Below are positions 40,994-50,545 of a DNA stretch of 64,000 nt, in pieces. This stretch comes from Georgenia soli (GTDB lineage: Bacteria; Actinomycetota; Actinomycetes; Actinomycetales; Actinomycetaceae), in NCBI RefSeq assembly GCF_002563695.1, contig NZ_PDJI01000004.1, positions 1,302,001 to 1,366,000 on the forward strand, given 5' to 3'. A program made the position numbers and the translations under genes. A model generated the notes under the pieces. The model worked only from the letters and a program-made list of their open reading frames with translations, was not told the origin of the DNA and did no database searches. Position 1 is the first letter of the stretch; each line of letters starts with the position of its first letter.

Positions 40994-41035
40994 GCACCGA
41001 TCGTAAGCGGACGGCGCTGTATCCCTAATCGAGCG

Positions 41036-41623
41036 TCAAGAAGAGGTGTCGTACAGCGGCAGCCGTCCTGCTTGAGCCAGCTCGGCCAGCGTCGGAGCTT
41101 CCGCGTCCCGTTCAGAGCGGATCGGCTCAGCTAAAGGCTCTGCGATGCCCAGCGTATTCAAGTCTATTCCGAGCGCCGGATCGAGCGCGTCGACGGCAAC
41201 CTCAGTCACGGAAGCGGACGGCAGCGAGGAGGCGAATAGGATGGTGGAGTTGTCCGCGAGCGAGAGGACAGCGTGCGCCACACCGTGGGGCACATAAACA
41301 CTTCGCCGGACTCGGTCGTCCAGCAGCACCGAGTCCCACTGGCCGTACGTGGGCGACCCCACCCTCACGTCAAGTACGAGGTCAAGCACTCGCCCAGCGG
41401 TGCAGGTGACGTACTTGCTCTGGCTCCGCGAGCCGACGGAGTAGTGGAAACCGCGAAGAACGCCAGTGTGCGTTACCAGCCCGTGGAGTTGAACGGGTCT
41501 GAAATCGCGTGTGGGGAACCCCTCAGTGAATTGGGCGAGCTCGAAAAAACCACCTCGCGCATCCTCGCGAATGGCTGGCACACCCTCCCAGCAGCCTGTG
41601 ATCCGCAACTCTCTGAACTCCAC
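41036..41623 (-). CDS. dTDP-4-dehydrorhamnose 3,5-epimerase-like (RmlC-type cupin)
   Basis: 195 residues, RmlC-like jelly roll: GGFFELAQF, VLRGFHYS (catalytic His), KYVTCTAGRVLDLVLDVRVGSPTYG and VPHGVAHAV. It epimerises C3 and/or C5 of a 4-keto-6-deoxy sugar nucleotide. No rmlA, rmlB or rmlD is in the window, so its partners are elsewhere or it acts on the product of the neighbouring 4,6-dehydratase (41781), from which it diverges. Which sugar it acts on is open. Confidence 0.85.
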   Translation of the reverse strand: MEFRELRITGCWEGVPAIREDARGGFFELAQFTEGFPTRDFRPVQLHGLVTHTGVLRGFHYSVGSRSQSKYVTCTAGRVLDLVLDVRVGSPTYGQWDSVLLDDRVRRSVYVPHGVAHAVLSLADNSTILFASSLPSASVTEVAVDALDPALGIDLNTLGIAEPLAEPIRSERDAEAPTLAELAQAGRLPLYDTSS

Positions 41624-41780
41624 GGGTCCCCCGTTCTGGGTAGTCCATTTCGACGACTGGTGATCTCCGTGACACCGGGCCGCCCAGATGTGTTACCTGT
41701 TGTTTTCGATACCATGTTGTCCTGAACGGAGGCCGCTCGCAGCGCGCGGTGCCGCCACAGTCAGACCGGGGGAAGACCTA

Positions 41781-43583
41781 GTGCCCATGCAAGCCGTGCC
41801 TATGCATACCGTGACACGGCGACTGGTCATGATCCTGTGGGACTGCGGAAGCTGGCTAGCAGCGACCGCCATGATCGTGGGCACCCGTTACGAGTTCTAC
41901 CTGACCGACCCTCAGTGGACGTCGATCTACCTGTACGGCGCGGCTGCCTGCGCCCTTCAGGTAGTCAGCGGAACGGCGCTCAAACTGTACAGGGGTCGCT
42001 ACCGAGTAGGCGCGTTCGACGAAGCCATCGGTCTCGCCGCATCCACGTTGTGGGTGGCGATCCTCCTCGGTCTGGGGATGCTCGTCGTGCGCGGATTCGA
42101 CGCCTTCCCGCGCGGCCTGGCCCTGCTGGTGCCACCCATGGCACTGCTCTTCATGGCCGCCGGACGATGGCTGTACCGAGCGTGGAACGTCCGTGCCCGG
42201 CACAGCTCACCCGACGCCGAGAACGCTCTGATCTACGGCGCCGGCGACGCCGGCTACCAACTTCTGCGACTCATCAAGGTCGACTCATCGTCGCCCTACC
42301 GTGTCGTCGGCCTCATCGACGACGACAAGCGAAAGCGGAACCTCACCCTCCTCGGTGTGCCCGTGCTCGGCGGCCGCAAGAAGCTGGTCAAGATCGCGCA
42401 CGACAACGACGTCACGACCGTCATCCTCGCCATCTCCTCCGCAAGCACCGAAATGGTGCGCGACATCGCCGACCTCGTCGAGCAGGGCGGCATGCGCTTC
42501 CTACTGCTGCCGCCGGTGGCCCAGATCCTCGGTGGCCGGGTCAAACTCAGCGACGTTCGAGAGATCGACATCGCTGACATTCTGGGTCGTCGGCAGGTCG
42601 AGACCGACATAGAGTCGATCGCCGATTACCTGACGGGCAAACGTGTGCTGGTAACTGGTGCCGGTGGTTCGATCGGCTCCGAGCTGGCACGCCAGGTGCA
42701 CAAGTTCGGACCGTCGGAACTCATCCTCCTCGACCGCGACGAGTCCGCCTTGCACGGGGTCCAGCTGTCGATCTACGGCAAGGGTCTGCTCGACACACCT
42801 GACATGGTTCTCGCGGACATACGGGACAGGGAGGCGCTGCGGCCCATCTTCGAACGCCATCGGCCGGAGGTTGTCTTCCATGCCGCGGCGCTGAAGCACC
42901 TCCCCATGCTCGAGCAGTACCCGGAGGAAGGCTGGAAGACGAATGTCCTCGGCACGCTCAACGTCCTCGAGCTCGCAGCCGAATACGGCGTCCGGCAGTT
43001 CGTCAACATCTCGACGGACAAGGCGGCCAACCCGACCAGCGTGCTGGGCAAAACGAAGCGCATTGCCGAGCAATTGACCGCCTGGCACGGCAGGCGCTGC
43101 GAGGGCACGTATCTGTCCGTGCGGTTTGGGAACGTCCTCGGCTCCCGCGGGTCGATGCTGCACACCTTCCGCCAGCAGATCAACATGGGCGGGCCTATTA
43201 CGGTTACCCATCCAGAAATCACTCGCTACTTCATGACCATCCCAGAGGCCTCCGAGCTGGTGATCCAGGCTGCCGCAATCGGCCGGGACGCCGAGGTCCT
43301 TGTTCTCGACATGGGCGAGCCAGTCAAGATCTTGGATGTTGCCAAGCGACTCATTACGCACTCCGGCAAGGACATCGAGATCGTTTTCACGGGCCTCCGG
43401 CCGAACGAGAAGATGCATGAGGAACTGTTCAGTGTGGATGAGGACGGCACTCGGCCATTCCACCCGCTCATCTCGCACGTGACGGTATCGCCAGTAGCTC
43501 CCGACCAGATTTACCACCTGGCACCGCACGCGGCTGCAGATAGTTCAACTCCACCTGAGAGGGCATTTGATGGCTTCCGGTAG
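41781..43583 (+). CDS. membrane-bound UDP-GlcNAc 4,6-dehydratase (PglF/CapD family)
   Basis: 600 residues from a GTG at 41781, seven bases after GGGGGAAG; an ATG at 41787 is the alternative. Four N-terminal helices (to about 120), a CoA-binding-like Rossmann fold (ALIYGAGDAG) and an extended SDR domain: VTGAGGSIGSELARQ, HAAALKHLPMLE and STDKAANPTSVLGKTKR. In this family the Tyr of the YxxxK motif is replaced, as here (Leu). It makes UDP-2-acetamido-4-keto-6-deoxyhexose, which the overlapping aminotransferase gene product (43570) would aminate. Confidence 0.9.
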   Translation: MPMQAVPMHTVTRRLVMILWDCGSWLAATAMIVGTRYEFYLTDPQWTSIYLYGAAACALQVVSGTALKLYRGRYRVGAFDEAIGLAASTLWVAILLGLGMLVVRGFDAFPRGLALLVPPMALLFMAAGRWLYRAWNVRARHSSPDAENALIYGAGDAGYQLLRLIKVDSSSPYRVVGLIDDDKRKRNLTLLGVPVLGGRKKLVKIAHDNDVTTVILAISSASTEMVRDIADLVEQGGMRFLLLPPVAQILGGRVKLSDVREIDIADILGRRQVETDIESIADYLTGKRVLVTGAGGSIGSELARQVHKFGPSELILLDRDESALHGVQLSIYGKGLLDTPDMVLADIRDREALRPIFERHRPEVVFHAAALKHLPMLEQYPEEGWKTNVLGTLNVLELAAEYGVRQFVNISTDKAANPTSVLGKTKRIAEQLTAWHGRRCEGTYLSVRFGNVLGSRGSMLHTFRQQINMGGPITVTHPEITRYFMTIPEASELVIQAAAIGRDAEVLVLDMGEPVKILDVAKRLITHSGKDIEIVFTGLRPNEKMHEELFSVDEDGTRPFHPLISHVTVSPVAPDQIYHLAPHAAADSSTPPERAFDGFR

Positions 43584-44757
43584 AAACACCATCACACAAG
43601 GCACTGAGTCAACCTATCTGCCATTCGCACTACCCGACATAGGCGAGGAAGAGATCGACGCAGTTGTCGATGCGATGAGGAGCGGCTGGCTCACAACCGG
43701 ACCACGCGCAGCCGCGTTCGAGAGAGAGTTCTCTGAGTTTCTCGGCGGCGGCGTACACGCCATCGCTGTCAATTCCGCTACCGCCGGCCTGCACCTCGCG
43801 CTCGAGGCTGCGGGCATCGGACCCGGCGACGAGGTCCTAGTCCCGACATGGACATTCACGTCAACCGCAGAAGTGGTGCGGTACTTAGGCGCAGAACCCG
43901 TCTTCATTGACATCGAGCCGGAAACTCACAATATAGACTTGGATAGCGCAGCCGCGGCGGTGACGCCACGAACGAAGGCGATCATGCCAGTCCATTTCGC
44001 TGGCCTAGCTGTCGACAGCAAACAAATCGCCACGCTCGCCCAACAGCATGAAATCAAGGTCGTAGAGGACGCTGCCCATGCATTACCCGCGACTTCGGCC
44101 TCCAAATTAGTCGGGACCCACGGAAGCGAGTTTACTGTTTTCAGCTTTTACGCCACTAAAACCATGACGACCGGCGAAGGCGGCATGGTTGTGACGCCAG
44201 ACGAGTCCGCTGCGACACGAATGCGCACGATGCGGCTCCATGGAATAGACCGGGACGTGTTCAATCGCTACCGCTCGGACGTCCCTTCTTGGCGCTACGA
44301 CGTGGTCGCACCCGGCTTCAAGTACAACCTGACCGACCCGGCCGCGGCGATGGGGCGCGTGCAACTGCGTAGATCCGAAAAGATGCAAAGGCGCCGTGAG
44401 GCGATCGCCGGCCAATATAATGATGCGTTCCGTGGCTTGCCGCTTCGGCTGCCGGCCGGTCCACCTACGGGCGATACGCATGCTTGGCACTTGTACGTCA
44501 TCAGTATCACCGACGAAGCGGGCGTGAGCCGCGACGACTTCATCGACCGAATGGGACGTGAAGGCGTTGGCTGTAGCGTCCATTTCATCCCGCTGCATAT
44601 GCAACCGTACTGGCGAGAGCGGTACAACTTCGCACGCGAAGACTTCCCAGCGGCTACCGCAGAGTTTGAACGCGTAGTTAGCCTCCCAATCTTTTCGAGC
44701 ATGACGCAAGCCCAGGTCGACAAAGTCATCGCGGCCGTGCATGGAGTCCTGCGTTGA
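43570..44757 (+). CDS. DegT/DnrJ/EryC1 sugar aminotransferase (PglE-like)
   Basis: 395 residues from the ATG at 43570 after GAGAGGG; a TTG three bases earlier is possible. PLP enzyme: GLHLALEAAGIGPGDEVLVP, EDAAHALPATS and the PLP lysine in FYATKTMTTGEGGM. It overlaps the end of the dehydratase gene and the start of the initiating transferase gene, so the three act in order: 4-keto sugar, 4-amino sugar, transfer to lipid. Base composition falls sharply within this gene, the left edge of an AT-richer segment. Confidence 0.9.
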   Translation: MASGRNTITQGTESTYLPFALPDIGEEEIDAVVDAMRSGWLTTGPRAAAFEREFSEFLGGGVHAIAVNSATAGLHLALEAAGIGPGDEVLVPTWTFTSTAEVVRYLGAEPVFIDIEPETHNIDLDSAAAAVTPRTKAIMPVHFAGLAVDSKQIATLAQQHEIKVVEDAAHALPATSASKLVGTHGSEFTVFSFYATKTMTTGEGGMVVTPDESAATRMRTMRLHGIDRDVFNRYRSDVPSWRYDVVAPGFKYNLTDPAAAMGRVQLRRSEKMQRRREAIAGQYNDAFRGLPLRLPAGPPTGDTHAWHLYVISITDEAGVSRDDFIDRMGREGVGCSVHFIPLHMQPYWRERYNFAREDFPAATAEFERVVSLPIFSSMTQAQVDKVIAAVHGVLR

Positions 44758-45362
44758 CTCTAACTGCACCCGACCTCAAGCGCGGTTGTGACATTCTCAT
44801 TTCTTGCGCAGCGCTGGTCGCACTATGGCCACTCTTGATAGCGATCGCCATCGCAATTAAACTCGACACACGAGGCCCAGCGCTATTCCGACAAATACGC
44901 ATTGGGCGCACGGGCCAACCCTTCAGAATCCATAAGTTCAGGACCATGATTGCAGGGGCGCCTGGCTCACTCGTCAGCACGTCAGATGACCAGCGCATCA
45001 CACGGATTGGACGCATCCTTCGCGCTACAAAGCTCGACGAACTGCCGCAGTTTATCGACGTTGTTGCTGGCCATATGAGTATCGTCGGACCCCGACCTGA
45101 GGTACCGGCGTATGTAGACTGCTGGCCGCCTCAACACCGCGAGATTATTCTTTCCATTCGCCCCGGCATCACCGATCCCGCCAGCATCCAGCTGCGGCAT
45201 GAATCCGACCTGCTAGCCAACGCTCCCGAGCCAGACCGCTATTATCGCGAGGTTTTGCTTCCCCTGAAGACTTCCCTGTACGTGCAGTATGTCGAGACTC
45301 GGTCTCTTCGCGGAGACCTGGCGATCATGTTCAAAACTGCCGCGGCAGTACTAAGGCGGTAG
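44754..45362 (+). CDS. initiating sugar-phosphate transferase (PglC/WcaJ-type, monotopic)
   Basis: 202 residues from a TTG at 44754 that overlaps the previous stop (TTGA). One re-entrant membrane helix (about 12-32, LISCAALVALWPLL), then the catalytic motifs HKFRTM, LDELPQ and SIVGPRPE. It moves sugar-1-phosphate from a UDP-sugar to undecaprenyl phosphate and so starts each repeat unit. It is short, like PglC, and follows the PglF- and PglE-like genes, which points to a diamino-trideoxyhexose as first sugar. Confidence 0.93.
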   Translation: MTLTAPDLKRGCDILISCAALVALWPLLIAIAIAIKLDTRGPALFRQIRIGRTGQPFRIHKFRTMIAGAPGSLVSTSDDQRITRIGRILRATKLDELPQFIDVVAGHMSIVGPRPEVPAYVDCWPPQHREIILSIRPGITDPASIQLRHESDLLANAPEPDRYYREVLLPLKTSLYVQYVETRSLRGDLAIMFKTAAAVLRR

Positions 45363-45367
45363 CAACA

Positions 45368-46612
45368 ATGCGGTTTGGCATTTTATCTCAGTGGTTTGAC
45401 CCAGAACCGGGTCCAGCCGCTTTACCTGGCGTCCTTGCCCGCTCCCTAGTGGAACGAGGTCACGACGTTCAGGTACTGACCGGCTTCCCAAACTACCCCA
45501 CCGGGATAATCCCGGACACTTATCGGGGACGCAGGAGGAGCGACGAGGTTCAGGAAGGCGTCTCTATCCGACGCGTCGCGCTCTACGCAAGCCACGACTC
45601 CTCCTCTCTCCGGCGATTCAGCAACTACGCATCCTTCGGCTTATCGGCAACGATCAACGGTCTGCGGCCTCTAGCCGGATTGGACGCAATTTGGGTGAAC
45701 TACTCGCCAATTACGGTCGCTTTGCCTATGTGGGCGGCAAGGTTCCTGCTCCGGGTGCCCCACGTCGTCCATGTTCTCGACCTATGGCCTGACACGCTAC
45801 TCGCATCAGGCTTCGCGAGACACGGCCCACTGTACGCGCCGCCAATGCGCGCACTCCAATACTGGACAAACGCGATGTACCGCACTGCCAGTTCAGTCGC
45901 ATACATTTCGCCGTCGGTCGGCGGGATCCTGCACGACCGCGGCGTATCGCGAGACAAATTGCACTACGTGCCAATGTGGGCGGACGAAAACATCTTTCGG
46001 CCGACCTATCAGGACTTGCGTCGTGAGTTGGGCATCCCTGACTCGTCCGTAGTGCTCCTATACGCAGGGACGCTCGGCGAAGCGCAGGGCCTCGCCAGTC
46101 TGATAGACGCCTGCTCTCTCGTTACCGACCTGTCCTTCACTTGCATTATCGCTGGTTCAGGTGTGAGCGAATCATCTCTGCGTACCCGAGCCGCAGAGAT
46201 GGGCGCTTCAAACGTTCGTTTTCTTGGTCGCCTCCCGAGCGAGGCGATGCCCAAACTTATGGCCACTAGCGACATGAGTTATGTGAGTCTGCGTGAGCAC
46301 CCTCTTTCGCGTGCAACCATGCCGAGTAAGACGCAGGCCGCGCTTGCGTCCGCGAAAGCCATGCTGGTAGCAGCAACCGGAGACGTCGCCCATGTCGCAC
46401 AACAAAGCCAAGGCGGCATTGTCACTGAGCCAGAGAATCCCACTGCTATTGCCGCGTCAATCCGACACGCTCACAGCCTCGGCCGCGATGAACTCCGGCG
46501 CATGGGGCAACGTGCCCGCGATTACTACGAGACAGAATTCTCGGTGGCTGCTGGCACGAAACGTATCGAGTCATTGCTAACCATGGCAGCTAAACGAAAG
46601 GTATCCTCATGA
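45368..46612 (+). CDS. GT4-family glycosyltransferase (WbuB-like)
   Basis: 414 residues, GT-B fold. The start FGILSQWFDPEPGPAALPGVLARSL is like WbuB (a FucNAc transferase in E. coli O26) as I recall it; the middle has VHVLDLWPDTLLASGF, and the C-terminal half the GT4 pattern LLYAGTLGEAQGL. Five bases follow the PGT gene; its own stop overlaps capE. Likely the second sugar transferase of the unit, perhaps adding FucNAc, because it is joined to the FucNAc synthesis genes. Confidence 0.88.
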   Translation: MRFGILSQWFDPEPGPAALPGVLARSLVERGHDVQVLTGFPNYPTGIIPDTYRGRRRSDEVQEGVSIRRVALYASHDSSSLRRFSNYASFGLSATINGLRPLAGLDAIWVNYSPITVALPMWAARFLLRVPHVVHVLDLWPDTLLASGFARHGPLYAPPMRALQYWTNAMYRTASSVAYISPSVGGILHDRGVSRDKLHYVPMWADENIFRPTYQDLRRELGIPDSSVVLLYAGTLGEAQGLASLIDACSLVTDLSFTCIIAGSGVSESSLRTRAAEMGASNVRFLGRLPSEAMPKLMATSDMSYVSLREHPLSRATMPSKTQAALASAKAMLVAATGDVAHVAQQSQGGIVTEPENPTAIAASIRHAHSLGRDELRRMGQRARDYYETEFSVAAGTKRIESLLTMAAKRKVSS

Positions 46613-47643
46613 CGGACCTGAGCAGCATCCGCGGAGCGACCGTGACTGTGACCGGGGGCACAGGGTCGTTCGGATCGACGATGGTCCGGCACCTGCTACG
46701 ACGCGACGCGGGCGAGGTACGAGTCTTCTCGCGGGACGAAGCGAAACAAGATGAGATGCGCTCGCGGTTTAGCGACGCCCGGCTCCGCTTCTACCTGGGA
46801 GACGTCAGAGACTACGACAGTGTCGCGGCGGCAATGGTGGGTGCCGACTTCGCGTTTCACGCAGCCGCGTTGAAGCAAGTACCGTCTTGCGAGTTCTTCC
46901 CTATGCAAGCCGTGAAAACCAACGTGACAGGGAGCCATAACGTCCTCCAGGCGGCCTCGTCAGCCGGCGTAGAATCCGTAGTTCTTCTCAGTACGGATAA
47001 AGCCGTCTACCCCGTCAACGCCATGGGAATGTCAAAGGCTCTGATGGAGAAGACTGCCCAGGCCTTCGCACGCAACAATCCAAAGTCAAGAACTCGCGTT
47101 TCGCTCACCCGTTACGGAAACGTTATGTATTCTCGCGGATCTGTCATACCACGCTTCGTCGATCAACTACAGAGTTCATCGCCGCTCACGATCACCGAAC
47201 CGACGATGACGCGGTTTTTAATGTCCCTCGAGCAGTCGGTCGACTTGGTCGAGTACGCCTTCCTGCACGCCGAACCCGGAGACCTCTTCGTCCGAAAAGC
47301 CCCCGCCGCGACGATCGAGGTGCTAGCAAAGGCAGTGGCAAGGGTTATGGGGATCACCGAACCGCAAATCGAGCGGATTGGCACGCGGCACGGCGAGAAA
47401 CTCCACGAAACCCTGCTCTCCCGCGAGGAAATGCTCAAAGCGGATGACCATGGGGATTACTTTCGAGTGCCGTTGGATGCAAGATCCATGCAGTACGGCC
47501 TATTTTTCGAGGAAGGCGAGGTCGCGATGACCGCTGTCGACGACTACACGTCGGAAAACACAACACGTCTTGACGTTGACGGCACCATCGGACTTCTGCA
47601 AACACTACCTGAATTTGATGCTCTTCTGGCGGTGACTCGATGA
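46609..47643 (+). CDS. capE: UDP-GlcNAc 4,6-dehydratase/5-epimerase, first step of UDP-L-FucNAc (CapE/WbjB)
   Basis: 344-residue soluble SDR: TVTGGTGSFGSTMVRHLL, HAAALKQVPSCEF and STDKAVYPVNAMGMSKALMEK, where Met replaces the usual Tyr as in CapE/WbjB. The stretch RYGNVMYSRGSVIP is also characteristic. It dehydrates UDP-GlcNAc with C5 inversion. The 4-base overlaps with the GT gene and with capF make a tightly coupled operon. Order capE-capF-capG matches Staphylococcus type 5 capsule and Pseudomonas O11 loci. Confidence 0.92.
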   Translation: MTDLSSIRGATVTVTGGTGSFGSTMVRHLLRRDAGEVRVFSRDEAKQDEMRSRFSDARLRFYLGDVRDYDSVAAAMVGADFAFHAAALKQVPSCEFFPMQAVKTNVTGSHNVLQAASSAGVESVVLLSTDKAVYPVNAMGMSKALMEKTAQAFARNNPKSRTRVSLTRYGNVMYSRGSVIPRFVDQLQSSSPLTITEPTMTRFLMSLEQSVDLVEYAFLHAEPGDLFVRKAPAATIEVLAKAVARVMGITEPQIERIGTRHGEKLHETLLSREEMLKADDHGDYFRVPLDARSMQYGLFFEEGEVAMTAVDDYTSENTTRLDVDGTIGLLQTLPEFDALLAVTR

Positions 47644-48758
47644 AGGTCGTCGTCACGGGAGCCGCCGGGTTCCTTGGCTTCCACACACGGGCCCGCCTAC
47701 GTGCGCTCACCCAGCACGTCGTGATTCCGATTGATCGCTCGAGCTGGTCCCAACTTCCCAGCCTGGTGGATGGCGCAGACGCCGTCATCCATATCGCCGG
47801 TGTGAACCGCGGTGAGCCATCGCATGTCGAGAACGGCAACATAGAACTCGGACGACGGGTCGCGCAAGCAATACGTCGCGCCGACACCCCTCCCCGACAC
47901 ATCGTCTATGCGAATTCGATACAGGCCGGCAATGCGTCGCCCTATGGCAACGGGAAGGCTTCGGCAGGCTCGTTGCTTCAATCTGCCTCCCAGGAGGCAG
48001 AGGCGCAATTCACTGATGTCAGACTGCCGAATCTCTTCGGTGAGCACGGACGTCCTCAGTACAACTCGTTCGTTGCTACTTTCGCACATGCCGTGATTAA
48101 CGGGGAACGCCCCCGCATAGAGGACCGCCCGGTTTCGCTCCTGCACGCACAGGAGGCGGCGGCCACATTGATTAACAGTCTTGAGACGCCTCAGTCACTT
48201 CTCACACCGACTGCGACCCCCACCAGTGTGCAAGCGGTGTACGCCAAACTGTCCGATTTCAACGATACGTACCAATCGGGCGAGATTCCTGCCCTAGATA
48301 CCAAGCTCGACCTAGAACTTTTCAACACCTTACGCGCTGCGCGGTTTCCGAGCCACTACCCCATTGCGCTTCCCCCTCGAACAGATGTGCGCGGAACATT
48401 GACAGAACTTGTTCGTGCTCAACGGTCGCAAGGCCAAACTTTCGTTTCGACAACGAAATCTGGCTATGTCCGAGGTGAACACTTCCATCTGCGGAAGATC
48501 GAGCGTTTCGTTGTTCTGTCGGGATCTGCTCGTATCTCGTTGCGTCGACTTTTCTCCGACGAGGTCGTCTCTTTCGACGTCTCAGGCAATCAACCGGTGG
48601 CGATCGACATGCCTACGATGTGGGCGCACAACATCACCAACACCGACTCAAGCGATCTTGTCACGATGTTTTGGACTAACGAGCTCTTCGATCCGAGCGA
48701 TACAGACACCTTCCCGGAACAGGTCGAGGTCGGATCAAACGCACCAACAGCGTCATGA
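47640..48758 (+). CDS. capF: UDP-2-acetamido-2,6-dideoxy-hexulose reductase with cupin domain (CapF/WbjC)
   Basis: 372 residues, two domains. Residues 1-245 are an SDR-type reductase (VVVTGAAGFLGFHT, GVNRGEPSHVENGN). Residues about 250-365 are a cupin with a metal site in RGEHFHLRKIERFVVLSG. In CapF the cupin epimerises C3 and the SDR reduces C4, giving UDP-2-acetamido-2,6-dideoxy-L-talose. The gene overlaps capE and the following acetyltransferase gene by 4 bases. Confidence 0.93.
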   Translation: MKVVVTGAAGFLGFHTRARLRALTQHVVIPIDRSSWSQLPSLVDGADAVIHIAGVNRGEPSHVENGNIELGRRVAQAIRRADTPPRHIVYANSIQAGNASPYGNGKASAGSLLQSASQEAEAQFTDVRLPNLFGEHGRPQYNSFVATFAHAVINGERPRIEDRPVSLLHAQEAAATLINSLETPQSLLTPTATPTSVQAVYAKLSDFNDTYQSGEIPALDTKLDLELFNTLRAARFPSHYPIALPPRTDVRGTLTELVRAQRSQGQTFVSTTKSGYVRGEHFHLRKIERFVVLSGSARISLRRLFSDEVVSFDVSGNQPVAIDMPTMWAHNITNTDSSDLVTMFWTNELFDPSDTDTFPEQVEVGSNAPTAS

Positions 48759-49375
48759 CGCACTTGACGCTTGCGCCCTTGGCGCACGAAGACGCCGGAC
48801 CGGCGGCCGAACTACATATTTCTGCATTCCCCGACTTCTTCCTCTCGCGGTTGGGCAGCAGATTTCTACGTGAGTTCTACGCCGGCTTCGCCAACGATCC
48901 CACGGCGATCACTGTTGTCGCTCACGACCCAGAAGGCAACATTGTGGGAATAGCGGTAGGAACGACGGAACCGCGAGGCTTCTTCAAGCGCCTTCTCATA
49001 CGCCAGTGGGCTGGCTTCGTCATAGCCTCAATTGGTGCTGCCGTTGCCCACCCGGCTGCTATCCCACGGCTATTGCGGGCAGTTGCGTATCGCGGTGATG
49101 TAGGTGACCGAACGGATGGCGCGCTACTCAGTTCCATTTTCGTGAATAGCACCCATCGAGGCACGGGGGCAGGCGGCCAACTGCTCGAGGAGTGGACGAC
49201 CGCGGCGGCTCGAAAGTCCGCCGACAAGGCTTTCCTTATAACGGACGCCCTGGAGAATGATGCTGTCAATTCTTTCTACGTCCGCCACGGTTGGGTTCTC
49301 GACGGGACATACCAAACTAAAGAGGGCCGGGCAATGAATAGGTACGTTAAAGCGATGGGCGGAGGTTCTCAATGA
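48755..49375 (+). CDS. GNAT-family N-acetyltransferase
   Basis: 206 residues. LTLAPLAHEDAGPAAELHISAFPDFFLSRLG is a typical GNAT start, and FVNSTHRGTGAGGQLLEEW carries the acetyl-CoA pyrophosphate loop (RGTGAG). It lies between capF and capG with 4-base overlaps on each side, so it is an addition to the standard capEFG order. It could acetylate the amino sugar made by the PglF/PglE-like pair, in place of PglD, or be involved in self-protection; the first is preferred from context. Confidence 0.85.
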   Translation: MTHLTLAPLAHEDAGPAAELHISAFPDFFLSRLGSRFLREFYAGFANDPTAITVVAHDPEGNIVGIAVGTTEPRGFFKRLLIRQWAGFVIASIGAAVAHPAAIPRLLRAVAYRGDVGDRTDGALLSSIFVNSTHRGTGAGGQLLEEWTTAAARKSADKAFLITDALENDAVNSFYVRHGWVLDGTYQTKEGRAMNRYVKAMGGGSQ

Positions 49376-50544
49376 AGGTTCTGACGATAGTCGGCACGAG
49401 GCCTGAACTGATCAGGCTTTCCCGTGTTATCGCGCGACTCGATTCCACTGTGGATCATGTGCTTGTGCACACCGGCCAAAATTACGACCCAACTTTGAGG
49501 GACGTTTTCTTCGAGGATCTAGCTATCCGGCAACCTGACCACGTGCTCGGTGTCGATACTTCCTCCCTCGGCAGAACGCTGGGAGAGATCCTCATTCGCA
49601 CCGAAGAAGTGCTCAAGACGGAGCAGCCAGATGCTGTCCTAGTGCTCGGTGACACTAATAGTTCCATCGCTGCTGTTATCGCCAAGCGGATGCATATACC
49701 CGTATACCACATGGAAGCCGGAAACCGCAGCTTCGACGAAAACGTGCCAGAAGAGACGAACCGCCGTCTAATCGACCACATTGCGGACTTCAATCTGGTA
49801 TACACAGAACACGCACGGCGAAACTTGTTGGCCGAGGGTCTCCACAGTCGACGGATCGCGCTTACAGGTTCCCCGATGCGGGAAGTGCTCGATCACTACA
49901 GAGGCAAGATTGACACCTCTGATGCGCTCGACAGGTTCGGACTTGAAGAGCGGGGCTACTTCCTCGTGAGTGCGCATCGCGAGGAAAACGTGGACTTAAG
50001 GTCCCGACTGGCCCAACTGCTTGAGACCCTAGTTGCGATTCGCAACGAATTTAATATGCCCGTTTTCGTGTCGACCCACCCTAGGACGCGAAAGCGTCTT
50101 GGAGCAATCGAAGGCTGGACCACGTCGGAAGGTGTCACTTTCCACGAACCTCTCGGCTTCCACGATTACAATAGGCTTCAACTCGGGGCGGCTTGCGTAC
50201 TTTCGGATTCGGGCACAATAGCCGAAGAATCGACACTATTGGGTTTCCCGGCGGTTACTCTCCGCGACTCTATTGAACGGCCCGAAGCCCTAGATACTGG
50301 TGGCATCATCATGACCGGGCTTGCCGCAGGGGACGTCGTGTCGGCTGTCCGAGAGGCGATGTCTGCACCGCCCGCCCCGAGTATCGGCGCACGACCAACC
50401 CTGCCCGAGGACTACGCCGTAAGTAACACGTCCGAACGGGTTGTGCGGTTCATGTTGTCGACGGCTCCGAGACACAGGTTCTGGGCTGGGCTGAGGGATC
50501 GGGATACGTCTCCGCGTACACCCAACCCGCAGAACGAGGAGTGA
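49372..50544 (+). CDS. capG: UDP-2-acetamido-2,6-dideoxy-L-talose 2-epimerase (CapG/WbjD)
   Basis: 390 residues of the UDP-GlcNAc 2-epimerase fold: LTIVGTRPELIRL, VHTGQNYDPTLRDVFF, LVLGDTNSSIAA, HMEAGNRSFDENVPEETNRR and SDSGTIAEES. The Asn in MEAGNRSFD, where WecB has Leu, and the operon context identify the FucNAc 2-epimerase rather than WecB. It gives UDP-L-FucNAc. Two bases separate it from the GC-rich operon that follows, and the base composition jumps there. Confidence 0.9.
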   Translation: MKVLTIVGTRPELIRLSRVIARLDSTVDHVLVHTGQNYDPTLRDVFFEDLAIRQPDHVLGVDTSSLGRTLGEILIRTEEVLKTEQPDAVLVLGDTNSSIAAVIAKRMHIPVYHMEAGNRSFDENVPEETNRRLIDHIADFNLVYTEHARRNLLAEGLHSRRIALTGSPMREVLDHYRGKIDTSDALDRFGLEERGYFLVSAHREENVDLRSRLAQLLETLVAIRNEFNMPVFVSTHPRTRKRLGAIEGWTTSEGVTFHEPLGFHDYNRLQLGAACVLSDSGTIAEESTLLGFPAVTLRDSIERPEALDTGGIIMTGLAAGDVVSAVREAMSAPPAPSIGARPTLPEDYAVSNTSERVVRFMLSTAPRHRFWAGLRDRDTSPRTPNPQNEE

Positions 50545-50545
50545 C

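Noticed and set aside
41036..43583. An rml (dTDP-rhamnose) pathway around the RmlC-like gene
   Set aside because: No rmlA, rmlB or rmlD is present. The adjacent dehydratase belongs to the PglF/CapD family that acts on UDP-GlcNAc.
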